DNA from: Sediminibacterium sp.
GTDB lineage: Bacteria > Bacteroidota > Bacteroidia > Chitinophagales > Chitinophagaceae
Assembly: GCA_016786865.1 (NCBI GenBank)
Contig: JAEUVE010000019.1
Location: 124,001 to 188,000 of the forward strand
Length of the DNA stretch: 64,000 nt
Reading direction: 5' to 3'
Shown piece after piece: positions 25,383-34,100 of the stretch (its first letter is position 1; the number at the start of each line of letters is the position of its first letter). Under the pieces are notes generated by a model. That model was not told where the DNA came from, ran no database searches, and saw only the letters and a list, made by a program, of their open reading frames with translations. A program made the translations under genes and the position numbers.

Positions 25383-26147
25383 TTAATTCCAAATCCCATT
25401 CATCTCCGTTAAAACCATCGGGCTGGAGTCTGTAACCACAATAGTGTGTTCGTGCTGCGCCATAAAACCACCCTTATTCCCTACCATGGTCCAGCCATCC
25501 TTCAGGGTAACTGCAAGACTGGAATCTGTTGAAATAAAAGTTTCGATGGCAACCACTGAATTCTTTTTGAATCGTTCCTTATTATAGCGATCTCTGTAAT
25601 TGGCAATCTCGCTCGGCTTTTCGTGAAGGCTTCTTCCAATACCGTGCCCGGTAAGATTTTTGATCACTTTGTATCCATGTTTTTTGGCTTCTGTTTCCAT
25701 CAGGTAACCGATATCGGAAATGAGTACCCCTTCCTGAATATTGCGGATGGCTTTATGCAAAACCTGCTTTGACGCATTGATGAGTTTTTGATGTCCGTAT
25801 ACATCATTGCCCAGTACAAACGAACATCCGTTGTCGGACCAAAAGCCATTCAGTTCGGCAGGAACATCGATATTGATCAGGTCGCCTTCTTTCAATATTG
25901 TATTGTTGGAAGGAATCCCATGGCAAAACTCCTTGTTTACACTGATGCAGGTCCACCCTGGAAAACGATAAGCTAAAAAAGGTGCAGACCTTGCACCAAA
26001 GCCCGAAAGCAACGATGCGCCATAATCGTCCAACTCTTTGGTGCTCATGCCAGGACGGGCATAGTGCTGCATGGCCTTTAATGTACAGGCAACTGCTTCA
26101 CTTGCTTTTTGCATTCCGATCAGTTCTGATTCTTTGCTGATAGACAT
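25383..26147 (-). CDS. map: Type I methionine aminopeptidase
   Basis: A 254-residue metallopeptidase that removes the initiator methionine. All five metal ligands are present: D94 (NIDV), D105 (WSDNG), H168 (GHGIGRSLHE), E202 (AIETF) and E233 (QHEHTIVV), plus substrate-binding H76 (CHGIP). It is not in a ribosomal-protein operon, where the main map of Bacteroidota usually lies, so it may be a second copy. Its neighbours are exported proteins of unknown function in an A/T-rich block. The protein itself has no signal peptide. Confidence 0.9.
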   Translation of the reverse strand: MSISKESELIGMQKASEAVACTLKAMQHYARPGMSTKELDDYGASLLSGFGARSAPFLAYRFPGWTCISVNKEFCHGIPSNNTILKEGDLINIDVPAELNGFWSDNGCSFVLGNDVYGHQKLINASKQVLHKAIRNIQEGVLISDIGYLMETEAKKHGYKVIKNLTGHGIGRSLHEKPSEIANYRDRYNKERFKKNSVVAIETFISTDSSLAVTLKDGWTMVGNKGGFMAQHEHTIVVTDSSPMVLTEMNGIWN

Positions 26148-26185
26148 ATATGTAATTTTTTAAAAACTGATGTTAAGCCGGAGTG

Positions 26186-26896
26186 TTAACGATTTTCCCA
26201 TTTCTGTCTCCATTGAAAAAAAGCAACCAACTCTTTAACAACTGAATTATACCACCGGGTATAGTCCTTCCCTTCTGCATCGTCGGTATATTTTTTATGT
26301 TCTCTAAAATATTGATACTGCCGCAGGTTGGTCCATACAGATTGTGCAGGCTTAATCCCTTTTGTAGCGGCGTACAAAGCATAATCTACAAAGGCTTCAT
26401 CGGGGCTATAAAGTCCATTACACATGATTCTACCGGCCGGATCCACGAGTATATATGTGGGAAACGCATTTACTTTCCATGAGTCCAGTAACAGGGTATC
26501 ATTTGCGTAAAGATGAACGCCATCTGGTTTATGCTCTTTCAATTTCTTTTTCCATTCGATTTTTGAATCACCGGTACAAACTGTAACAAACTCAATCAGG
26601 GTATCAATTTGAGCAGCCTTCAGCCTTTTCCTAAGCTGTTTGGCATAAGGAAAATTGCCTATGCAAGGTTTGCAGGAGGTTTCCCAAACATCTATGTATA
26701 ATATTTTACCTCTGAAGGAAGCCATTGTCCTCTCCCTTCCCTTTTCGTCTACGAGCCGAAAATCAGGTAACAACTTTCCGGTATCCTGTGCAAACCTTGG
26801 AAAGTATGTTTTTGCTATAAAAGCAGAATCAACTTCCTGCCCGAAAGCAGCAGAACCAATGACACTTAACAACAGAACAAAAAAATACCTCATCAT
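26186..26896 (-). CDS. Exported TlpA/thioredoxin-like protein
   Basis: A 236-residue protein with a signal peptide (MMRYFFVLLLSVIGSAAFGQ) and a TlpA/AhpC-type thioredoxin fold. The redox motif is C75-K-P-C78 in VWETSCKPCIG, and the cis-proline loop appears as AFPTYILVD. About 60 extra residues follow the fold. It is probably an envelope thiol oxidoreductase. It lies between a WG-repeat gene and map in a minus-strand block. Confidence 0.85.
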   Translation of the reverse strand: MMRYFFVLLLSVIGSAAFGQEVDSAFIAKTYFPRFAQDTGKLLPDFRLVDEKGRERTMASFRGKILYIDVWETSCKPCIGNFPYAKQLRKRLKAAQIDTLIEFVTVCTGDSKIEWKKKLKEHKPDGVHLYANDTLLLDSWKVNAFPTYILVDPAGRIMCNGLYSPDEAFVDYALYAATKGIKPAQSVWTNLRQYQYFREHKKYTDDAEGKDYTRWYNSVVKELVAFFQWRQKWENR

Positions 26897-26905
26897 GATT
26901 GATTT

Positions 26906-27235
26906 TTATTTTAATTCTCTTCCGTACTTATTTATATAAATCACTCTGTCATTCAATTCCACTTTTGCAACACCATTTTTAAAAGAATACACATAACTAT
27001 ACTTTAACGGAATTACCTCTTTTCCTTTTTTATCGATATAGCCCCATTTCTTGTTCAGGCACACCGCAGCAAGTTCTTCAGAAAATTCCAGTATATCATC
27101 ATACTTTCCGGCAAGTATAATATTGCCAGATTCACTCTTAAGCCCCCATTTACCATTAGCATCTTTATAAAATTCTTGTGCTTGTACGGCAACTGCTATT
27201 ATGCAAAAAAGAAGTGTTAACCTCAACTGGTTCAT
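26906..27235 (-). CDS. Small exported WG-repeat protein
   Basis: A 109-residue protein: signal peptide (about residues 1-20, ending VQAQ) followed by three WG-type repeats of about 22-25 residues. They are centred on KWGLKSESGNIIL, KWGYIDKKGKEVIPL and VIYINKYG, the last degenerate. WG repeats are beta-rich and often mediate binding; no function is known here. The ATG at 27235 is chosen because it starts the signal peptide. Confidence 0.75.
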   Translation of the reverse strand: MNQLRLTLLFCIIAVAVQAQEFYKDANGKWGLKSESGNIILAGKYDDILEFSEELAAVCLNKKWGYIDKKGKEVIPLKYSYVYSFKNGVAKVELNDRVIYINKYGRELK

Positions 27236-27468
27236 TTCTCTGATTTTAATTCTTTTCGAGAGCGAATGCCAGGGAACCGACATTGCTGTTTTTACAGCAT
27301 CATAGAGGGGGAGCAAAACATATATGATATTTGCAAAATATAAAAAAGCTCCGAAATGTTCGTTTTTTTTATTTGAATGGTCTTTGAGTAAACTACCCCC
27401 TCTTTCACCGGACGGCAGGAGTTGAATCATAAAATATATTTATATTGGGCTACCAAAAAAATTGCCAC

Positions 27469-28668
27469 ATGAAAATGACCACCGGAGTATCGCTCGGTAT
27501 TATGATGTTTATGCAGTACTTCATCTGGAGTGCCTGGTATGTAACCCTCGGAACCTATATGGGCCAGGCCCCCTTACAAGCTACTGATGTTCAAATTGGC
27601 GCAACTTATGGCGCACTGGCCATCGCCACCATGATTTCCCCCTTCTTTGTAGGGCTGATCGCCGACCGTTTTTTTGCTGCCGAAAAGATTATGGGGGTAT
27701 TGCACCTGATTGGCGCTGCGCTCCTCTTCCTGGCCACTAAAATTGAAAACAGCAACTCCTTTTACTGGGTCATCCTGATCTACTCTCTCCTGTACATGCC
27801 TACCATTGCCCTCAGCAACAGCGTGGCATTCTCTCAAATGACCGATCCCGGCAAGCAATTCCCCTGGATCCGTGTTTTCGGCACCATTGGCTGGATCGTT
27901 GCCGGTGTGCTGGTGGGTCAGATGGGCATCGAAAAAAGCTCCACTACTTTTTACCTGGCTGCTGCGGTTTCCGGCGGGCTGGGACTGTTCAGTTTTATAT
28001 TACCACACACCCCTCCCAAGGCGCAAACAGCCGATGCTTCTTCTGCACTGGGAACGGAAGCCTTTGTATTGCTGAAGAATAAATCTTACCTGGTTTTCTT
28101 TATTGCAGCCATCCTGATCTGCATTCCGTTGTCTTTTTACTATGGCTTTGCCAATCCTTTCCTCAACGAGATAGGCTTCCCGAATGCGGCCAGCAAAATG
28201 ACGCTGGGTCAGGTTTCAGAGGCCGTGTTCATCCTGGCCATCCCCTTCCTGTTTAACCGGGTAGGTGTTAAGAACATGCTGATCTTTGGTATGTCGGCCT
28301 GGATTCTTCGCTACATCTGTTTTGCCTATGGCAATGTGGAAAGCAGCAGCTGGATGTTGTATGCAGGCATTATCCTGCACGGCATCTGCTACGATTTCTT
28401 CTTTGTTACCGGTTATATGTACACAGAGAAAAAAGCAGGTGAAAAAATCAAGAACGCCGCTCAGGGGCTCTTCACCTTCGCTACCTATGGTTTGGGTATG
28501 GTGATTGGTACCAGCTATTCCGGATACATTGCCAACAGCTACAAAATCAGCGATACTGCGCACAACTGGCAGGGCGTTTGGATGATGCCAGCCTATATTG
28601 CCGCTGCGGTACTGATATTCTTCATCATTTTCTTTAAAGAAAAGAAAGAAACCGCTGCAGTTCAGTAA
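27469..28668 (+). CDS. MFS transporter of the nucleoside:H+ symporter (NupG-like) family
   Basis: A 399-residue inner-membrane permease with about twelve membrane segments. QYFIWSAWYVTLGTYM near the start and FVGLIADRFF in the first cytoplasmic loop are typical of the NHS family, which carries nucleosides or related sugars. In Bacteroidota such genes often pair with Gfo/Idh/MocA oxidoreductases, as here (31 bases to the next gene). The substrate is therefore more likely a sugar or cyclitol derivative than a nucleoside, but it is not determined. The ATG at 27469 is the likeliest start. Confidence 0.85.
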   Translation: MKMTTGVSLGIMMFMQYFIWSAWYVTLGTYMGQAPLQATDVQIGATYGALAIATMISPFFVGLIADRFFAAEKIMGVLHLIGAALLFLATKIENSNSFYWVILIYSLLYMPTIALSNSVAFSQMTDPGKQFPWIRVFGTIGWIVAGVLVGQMGIEKSSTTFYLAAAVSGGLGLFSFILPHTPPKAQTADASSALGTEAFVLLKNKSYLVFFIAAILICIPLSFYYGFANPFLNEIGFPNAASKMTLGQVSEAVFILAIPFLFNRVGVKNMLIFGMSAWILRYICFAYGNVESSSWMLYAGIILHGICYDFFFVTGYMYTEKKAGEKIKNAAQGLFTFATYGLGMVIGTSYSGYIANSYKISDTAHNWQGVWMMPAYIAAAVLIFFIIFFKEKKETAAVQ

Positions 28669-28699
28669 ACTGTTCAATTCTAAAAAACAATTCATTTAT

Positions 28700-29893
28700 A
28701 TGCAACGCATCGCTATGTTAGGGTCCGGTTTCATCGGACGATTTTATGCAGATTCCCTGCAGGGTTACAGAAGCAGAGACCGTATTGTGAGTATTTATTC
28801 CAGAAGGGAAGAAAGTGCCAAAAAATTTGCCGCCGACTACAACTGCCATCACTGGACCACCCAGATGGAGGAAGCTATTTCAAGAGAAGATGTAGATATT
28901 GTTTGCATTGCGCTTCCCAACAACCTGCACGAGGAAGCGGTGTTGCTTTGCTGCAAGCACAAGAAAGCCGTGATGACCACCAAACCATTGGGCAGGAATG
29001 CCGCTGAAGCGAAGAGAATGCTGGAAGCGGTGGAAGCCGCCGGTATTTTTAATGGTTACCTCGAAGACCTTGTGTACACTCCCAAATTCATCAAGGCTCA
29101 CGAAAGCGTTCAAAATGGTGCTTTGGGCAGGGTCCTTTGGGCCAAATCCCGCGAAACCCATCCCGGCCCGCACAGCGAATGGTTCTGGGATATTGAACAG
29201 GCCGGCGGTGGTTGTATACTCGACCTGGGCTGTCATTGTGTGGAGATCACCCGCAGCTATATTGGTAAAGACATTAAACCCGTTGAAGTAATGTGCTGGG
29301 CCGACACCCAGGTGAAACCCATTGATGCCGAAGATCATGCCATTGGTCTGGTAAAATACGAAAATGGTGCCATCGGCCAGTTTGAAGTAAGCTGGACTTT
29401 CCGCGGCGGCCTCGACCTGCGCGACGAAGTAATGGGCTCAGAAGGTACCATCTGGATCAACAGTTTTCTGCGTACCGGCTTCGATATGTTCACCACAGGC
29501 AAAGGCGCCGACTATGTAGCGGAAAAAGCAGAAAGCAATACCGGCTGGTTATTTCCTGTGGGAGATGAACTCAACGAACTGGGCTACAACCATATGTTCA
29601 TGGACATGTTTAATGCACTGGAAAAAGGCACTGCTCCCAAAGAAACCTTCTACGATGGCTATGTGGTGAACGCCATACTGGATGCGGCTTACAAGTCTGC
29701 AAAGACAAAACTATGGGAACCCGTTCAACTGGATATCTGGAGAGGAAAATCCGGCCTGACCAAAGAGAGCCACCTGGTGTCTTACGACAACGATCATTAC
29801 CTGGTAAAAGAGGAAATGACCCATTATGGCGCCAAAAAGCTGATCCTGAAAAACAAGACCACCGGAAAAATCACCGAACAAATTATCGATTAA
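28700..29893 (+). CDS. Gfo/Idh/MocA-family oxidoreductase
   Basis: A 397-residue NAD(P)-dependent sugar-type dehydrogenase. The N-terminal Rossmann motif is GSGFIGRFYADSL, and TTKPLGRNAAEAKRM is the family's conserved nucleotide/substrate segment with its lysine. GGGCILDLGCHCVE corresponds to the D-x-x-x-H catalytic block. It is probably co-transcribed with the upstream permease, suggesting uptake and oxidation of one compound. The substrate is unknown. Confidence 0.88.
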   Translation: MQRIAMLGSGFIGRFYADSLQGYRSRDRIVSIYSRREESAKKFAADYNCHHWTTQMEEAISREDVDIVCIALPNNLHEEAVLLCCKHKKAVMTTKPLGRNAAEAKRMLEAVEAAGIFNGYLEDLVYTPKFIKAHESVQNGALGRVLWAKSRETHPGPHSEWFWDIEQAGGGCILDLGCHCVEITRSYIGKDIKPVEVMCWADTQVKPIDAEDHAIGLVKYENGAIGQFEVSWTFRGGLDLRDEVMGSEGTIWINSFLRTGFDMFTTGKGADYVAEKAESNTGWLFPVGDELNELGYNHMFMDMFNALEKGTAPKETFYDGYVVNAILDAAYKSAKTKLWEPVQLDIWRGKSGLTKESHLVSYDNDHYLVKEEMTHYGAKKLILKNKTTGKITEQIID

Positions 29894-29908
29894 AGATACC
29901 GGCAGTAC

Positions 29909-30589
29909 TTACTGCCCGATTTTTTCTTTTGCCCATCGAAGAGCAGTTTCCAACTGCTCTTCTTTTGTTAGGTTACTGTTGTCGAGCACTACAGCATCTT
30001 CTGCCTTCCGTAGCGGACTGAACTCGCGGTTGCTGTCCATATAATCACGCATCTCCAGATTATGGGTTACTTCTTCAATGGTAATGTTCGGATTGCGCTC
30101 GTACATTTCCTTGAATCTTCTCTCCGCCCTTACCGCAGGATCTGCCGTTACGAAGATTTTTAGTTCGGCATGCGGGAACACGGTGGTACCAATATCCCTT
30201 CCATCCATTACAATTCCTTTTTTCTGGCCCAGCTTCTGCTGCTGTGCTACTCCAAAATCACGTACGTAGCGATTGGCCGCCACTTCACTTACATGCTCGC
30301 TTACCAGCATGTCACGAATCATGGCTTCTACATTTTCGTCATTTAACAATATATCACTGGTGCCGCTGGCATCATTGTATTCAAAATCGAGATTGATTTC
30401 CGACAAAGCCTGCTTCACTTCCGCATCATTGGTCAGGTCTACATGGTTGCGCAAAAAATACAGGGTGATAGCGCGGTACATAGCGCCACTGTCTACAAAT
30501 ATATAATTGAGCTCACGGGCCAGTTGTTTGGCCAGGGTACTCTTTCCGCAGGAAGAATATCCGTCGAGCGTAATGATGATCTTTTTCAT
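29909..30589 (-). CDS. cmk: Cytidylate kinase
   Basis: Phosphorylates CMP and dCMP. The 226-residue protein has the P-loop GYSSCGKSTLAKQLA, VDSGAMYRAIT for nucleotide binding, GIVMDGRDIGTTVFP and the lid RAERRFKEM, all family hallmarks. It has its own -7 box 19 bases upstream, in the 54-base gap after the phosphodiesterase gene. It is convergent with the Gfo/Idh/MocA gene. Confidence 0.96.
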   Translation of the reverse strand: MKKIIITLDGYSSCGKSTLAKQLARELNYIFVDSGAMYRAITLYFLRNHVDLTNDAEVKQALSEINLDFEYNDASGTSDILLNDENVEAMIRDMLVSEHVSEVAANRYVRDFGVAQQQKLGQKKGIVMDGRDIGTTVFPHAELKIFVTADPAVRAERRFKEMYERNPNITIEEVTHNLEMRDYMDSNREFSPLRKAEDAVVLDNSNLTKEEQLETALRWAKEKIGQ

Positions 30590-30608
30590 AACCGATGGTT
30601 TCAGAATA

Positions 30609-30616
30609 CAAAGGTA
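30609..30616 (-). promoter_or_regulatory. -7 box (TAnnTTTG) for cmk
   Basis: On the minus strand TACCTTTG lies 19 bases before the cmk ATG. It matches the Bacteroidota -7 consensus; the -33 element is unclear. Confidence 0.45.
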
Positions 30617-30643
30617 TACAAAGATGCCCCAGCTTGTGTAGGA

Positions 30644-31549
30644 TTAAAGACCTGCAAATAAATTGGGGTAATCGGAGATGATGCCATCCACGCCCATTTG
30701 CTTCAGTTTACGAATGGTGGGCTCGTCGTTAATCGTCCAGGGAACCAGTTTCATACCATTGTCTTTGCAGGCTTTTACCAGGGCTGGTGTTACCAGTGAA
30801 TAATGGGGGCTGTAAATGGTTGGAATAAATCCCAGTTCCTTCAGCTGATCAGGCAGGGGCCTCGTGTCATAATCTTCTATCAGCAGGGCCGTATGAATAG
30901 CCGGGTACTGCTGGTGCAGGTACTGTAAAGTACGGATATCAAAAGACTGGATGGTAACCCGGTCTTCTACTTTTTTGGAACGGATCACCCCTACCAGCAA
31001 CTCTACAAACGATGCAGGTGCAGGATGAAAAATTCCGTCTGTCTGGGCTGCAGACTTGGTTTCAATATTATAATGAATCGCCGGCTTTTTTTGTGCTGTA
31101 CAATAGGCTTCTGCCGCATCAATCATATCGGCCAGCAATGGCTTGGCAACGGCCATTCTTTGCTGATGGGGAAAGCGGGGATGCGGCTGCATACCTACAT
31201 CGTATCGCTTTACTTCGGCATAATCCATCTGATAGATGTTCAGTGATTTTTCTTCTGCGGCAGTTACTTTGCTGCCATCCGGCCGGGTACTGATTTCGTG
31301 GTTGAAAAAAGGCTCATGACTCAAGACCACCTGATGATCCTTCGTAATCACGGCATCTGTTTCCAGCGTAGTTACGCCCAGATCAATGGCTTTGAGCATG
31401 GCGGGAATGGTATTCTCCGGCATCAGGCCCCGGCTTCCCCTGTGTCCCTGTTGGTCGAATGATTGAACCGGCATATGGGTACTGGCTTTTTGAATGCCTG
31501 CATTACAGGCGATGAACAACAAAGAAATCAACAAACTGTACTTAAACAT
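30644..31549 (-). CDS. Glycerophosphodiester phosphodiesterase, lipoprotein
   Basis: A 301-residue enzyme with a lipobox signal (LLFIAC, Cys15), so membrane-anchored. The TIM-barrel GDPD motifs are GHRGSRGLMPENT (catalytic His-Arg...Glu) and ETDAVITKDHQVVLSHE (second His). ETKS and the C-terminal VDGIISDYP also match. It hydrolyses glycerophosphodiesters from phospholipid turnover to glycerol-3-phosphate. It follows the PaiB-like gene by 5 bases. Confidence 0.92.
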   Translation of the reverse strand: MFKYSLLISLLFIACNAGIQKASTHMPVQSFDQQGHRGSRGLMPENTIPAMLKAIDLGVTTLETDAVITKDHQVVLSHEPFFNHEISTRPDGSKVTAAEEKSLNIYQMDYAEVKRYDVGMQPHPRFPHQQRMAVAKPLLADMIDAAEAYCTAQKKPAIHYNIETKSAAQTDGIFHPAPASFVELLVGVIRSKKVEDRVTIQSFDIRTLQYLHQQYPAIHTALLIEDYDTRPLPDQLKELGFIPTIYSPHYSLVTPALVKACKDNGMKLVPWTINDEPTIRKLKQMGVDGIISDYPNLFAGL

Positions 31550-31554
31550 ACTGA

Positions 31555-32190
31555 TTATTTTGATGGCTTGGCCTGCTGCAACACCCGTTTCATATCTGCC
31601 GCAACGGCCTGTTCATCACTATTTCCCCGTTGCAGGTGCTGCACAATATTCTCCTGTGTTTTTGCCGGTTTATTCTGGCTCAGCTTAAAAGCATGTTCCA
31701 GTTGAGTAACTTCTATTTCAAATGCAATGATGGCTTTCATGTTGGAACGGATATAAGCGTCGTCCATTTTGTCCATACTTGCCGGGGTATGCGGACTACC
31801 CTCAAAATGACTGGTCATATTTTTCAGTAACATATACAAACCATCATCGTCCATTAACCGGAGTGTACCTGTTGCGTGTACAGCAGAATAGTTCCAGGTA
31901 CTGGCCACATTCTGTGGTTCATACCACTGTGCGCTGATATAACAATGCGCTCCCTGAAACACGGCAAGCACATTCGAATTTTGTTCAAAAGCAAGTGTAT
32001 GCTGTTGCTTTCGCATGGTATGGGCCTGTAAAAAAATACGACCTTCCCTTTCTTCAATTAATACCGGAATATGGGTTGCAACGGGCTTTCCGTCTGCACC
32101 GATTCCACATAAAAGCACAAAAGGATGTGCTTTCATAAAATCAAGCACTTCCTTTTGGTTGTCTGTTGTAAATTTTGCGTTTTTATACAT
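31555..32190 (-). CDS. PaiB-family FMN-binding protein
   Basis: A 211-residue protein of the PaiB family (split-barrel flavin fold). ATHIPVL, LQAHTMRKQQHTLAF, VLAVFQGAHCYISAQWYE and TWNYSAVHATG are the conserved blocks. In Bacillus PaiB is described as a negative regulator of protease and sporulation genes; the fold suggests FMN binding. The actual role here is unknown. It begins 2 bases after mrp and is followed by the phosphodiesterase gene, so the three are probably one operon. Confidence 0.85.
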   Translation of the reverse strand: MYKNAKFTTDNQKEVLDFMKAHPFVLLCGIGADGKPVATHIPVLIEEREGRIFLQAHTMRKQQHTLAFEQNSNVLAVFQGAHCYISAQWYEPQNVASTWNYSAVHATGTLRLMDDDGLYMLLKNMTSHFEGSPHTPASMDKMDDAYIRSNMKAIIAFEIEVTQLEHAFKLSQNKPAKTQENIVQHLQRGNSDEQAVAADMKRVLQQAKPSK

Positions 32191-32192
32191 GT

Positions 32193-33287
32193 CTATTCTG
32201 CTATTTCTATCACTTGCGTGGTAGGCAGATTGGCATTTCTGAGTGCAATATTCCGAACAGCCATTGCGGCGAAATTCCGGAATGCCTGTTTGCTCACTTC
32301 ATCCTTGCCCACCATTGCAGGTACGCCTTCGTCCCCTCCTTCGCGGATGGTCTGAACAAGCGGGATCTGTCCTAAAAACGGCAGATCGTATTCCTCTGCA
32401 AGGTTCTTGCCCCCTTCCTTGCCAAAAAGGAAATACTTGTTTTCTGGCAATTCGGCCGGTGTGAAATAAGCCATGTTCTCTACAAGCCCAATGATGGGCA
32501 CATTAATCTGTGCCTGCCCAAACATCGCAATCGCCTTCTTGGCATCTGCCAAAGCTACATTTTGTGGCGTTGTTACAATTACCGCTCCTGTAACTGGTAC
32601 GGTTTGCATGAGGGTCAGGTGAATATCTCCGGTTCCCGGAGGCATATCAATAATAAGATAATCAAGATTACCCCAATCCACGTCTGTTACAAACTGGCGA
32701 ATGGCGCTGCTGGCCATGGGTCCTCTCCACACTACTGCATTCTTTTCGTCTACGAGTAATCCGATGCTCATTAGCTTAATGCCGTATTTTTCAAGCGGAA
32801 TAATCATGCCCTTCCCGTTCACATCTTTCATCATAGGACGCTCCCCGCGCACCCCAAACATGATGGGTACACTGGGTCCGTAAATATCGGCATCCATCAG
32901 TCCTACGGCTGCCCCGCCTTCGGCAAGCGCCAGCGCCAGGTTTCCGGAAACAGTACTTTTTCCCACGCCCCCTTTACCACTCACCACAACGATGATGTTT
33001 TTAACGCCTGTAAGTACCTGCTGATCATCTTTTCGATTGGTGGATGTATTGGAAGTAAAATTGACGGTTACATTGGCCTCTTTGTTTACCAACAATTTCA
33101 CGGCATTTTCACTGGCACGCTGCATCATATCTTTCATTGGGCAGGCCGGTGTGGTTAGCACAATAGTAAAACTTACATTGTTGCCATCAATCACAATGTC
33201 TTTTACCATATTCAGGGTCACCAGATCCTTGCCAAGATCGGGCTCCTGTACATTGCTGAGGGCTTTTAAAATATCATCGGTTGTCAT
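32193..33287 (-). CDS. mrp: Mrp/ApbC-type P-loop ATPase, iron-sulfur carrier family
   Basis: A 364-residue protein. Residues about 1-85 are a MIP18/DUF59 domain with a conserved cysteine (TPACPMKDMM). The rest is a MinD-like ATPase with the deviant Walker A motif VVSGKGGVGKSTVSGNLA, MDADIYGPSVP and DMPPGTGD. Family members carry and transfer Fe-S clusters. The C-terminal CxxC normally after ENM-Y-F is absent (here ENMAYFTPAELPE), so cluster binding in the usual manner is doubtful. It heads an operon with the PaiB and phosphodiesterase genes. Confidence 0.93.
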   Translation of the reverse strand: MTTDDILKALSNVQEPDLGKDLVTLNMVKDIVIDGNNVSFTIVLTTPACPMKDMMQRASENAVKLLVNKEANVTVNFTSNTSTNRKDDQQVLTGVKNIIVVVSGKGGVGKSTVSGNLALALAEGGAAVGLMDADIYGPSVPIMFGVRGERPMMKDVNGKGMIIPLEKYGIKLMSIGLLVDEKNAVVWRGPMASSAIRQFVTDVDWGNLDYLIIDMPPGTGDIHLTLMQTVPVTGAVIVTTPQNVALADAKKAIAMFGQAQINVPIIGLVENMAYFTPAELPENKYFLFGKEGGKNLAEEYDLPFLGQIPLVQTIREGGDEGVPAMVGKDEVSKQAFRNFAAMAVRNIALRNANLPTTQVIEIAE

Positions 33288-33321
33288 CAGGAAAGTTTTT
33301 GTTAAAAAAGAAAACAGAGCG

Positions 33322-33329
33322 CAAAGTTA
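33322..33329 (-). promoter_or_regulatory. -7 box (TAnnTTTG) for the mrp operon
   Basis: On the minus strand TAACTTTG lies 34 bases before the mrp ATG, within the 137-base divergent gap. Confidence 0.4.
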
Positions 33330-33391
33330 ACAACCAAGCACCTTACTTTGTTGGAAATTCCTTATAATAACACCGATCGTTGGCAAATTTG

Positions 33392-33399
33392 TACATTTG
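33392..33399 (+). promoter_or_regulatory. -7 box (TAnnTTTG) for the carboxypeptidase-regulatory-like gene
   Basis: TACATTTG lies 25 bases before the ATG at 33425, on the other side of the mrp divergent region. Confidence 0.45.
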
Positions 33400-33424
33400 C
33401 CGGAAGATTGCCCCTGAACCGCAT

Positions 33425-34078
33425 ATGAATAAAAATTTACTTTTTTTCTCACTGCTCCTTTTTTGTTGCCTCAATATGCGTACAGTCATAGCGCAGGAAA
33501 AGGAAAACCCTTACAGGGACTCCATTGTACAGCTTTTTGGGGTGGTAATGACTGCCGACAGCCTACGGGGAGTGCCTGCTGCCAGTGTAATTGTGGAAGG
33601 AAAAGGAAGAGGGACCATTACCACAGCAGACGGGGTATTTTCCATTGCGGTGATGAAGGGCGACAAAATCACTTTTTCAAGTATTGGATATAAGAATAAT
33701 ACGATCCGGATTCCGGCAAACCTTGCAGGCAATCAATACAGCGTAATCCAGCTCTTGATCAGCGATACGACCTACCTGCCTGCCACCATTCTAAAACCCA
33801 GGCCAACCCGGGAACAGTTTGAACGGGATTTTCTCAACAACCGACTGCCCGACGATGCATATGAAATTGCCCGTAAAAATACAGACGAAGCACAGCGCAG
33901 AATTCTGTTGAACAGTTTGCCGGCAGATGGCAGAGAAGCAGTGAATTTTCAGTTGAAACAACAAACCAATAAATACTACTATGCAGGCCAGGTTCCTCCG
34001 ATGAATATCATGAACCCTGCTGCATGGGCAGACTTTATCAGCGCCTGGAAACGAGGCGACTTTAAACGAAAAAAATAA
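33425..34078 (+). CDS. Exported protein with a carboxypeptidase-regulatory-like domain
   Basis: A 217-residue protein with a signal peptide (about 1-24, cleaved near IAQE). Residues about 33-115 form a carboxypeptidase D regulatory-like beta-sandwich: GVPAASVIVEGKGRGTITTA, then DGVFSIAVMKGDKITFSSIG. This is the domain that also begins SusC-type receptors, but no receptor barrel follows. The C-terminal half is helical and unassigned. The next gene, hbd, begins 22 bases later. Confidence 0.8.
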   Translation: MNKNLLFFSLLLFCCLNMRTVIAQEKENPYRDSIVQLFGVVMTADSLRGVPAASVIVEGKGRGTITTADGVFSIAVMKGDKITFSSIGYKNNTIRIPANLAGNQYSVIQLLISDTTYLPATILKPRPTREQFERDFLNNRLPDDAYEIARKNTDEAQRRILLNSLPADGREAVNFQLKQQTNKYYYAGQVPPMNIMNPAAWADFISAWKRGDFKRKK

Positions 34079-34100
34079 CCCCCATTAAAACAAAGCAGTT

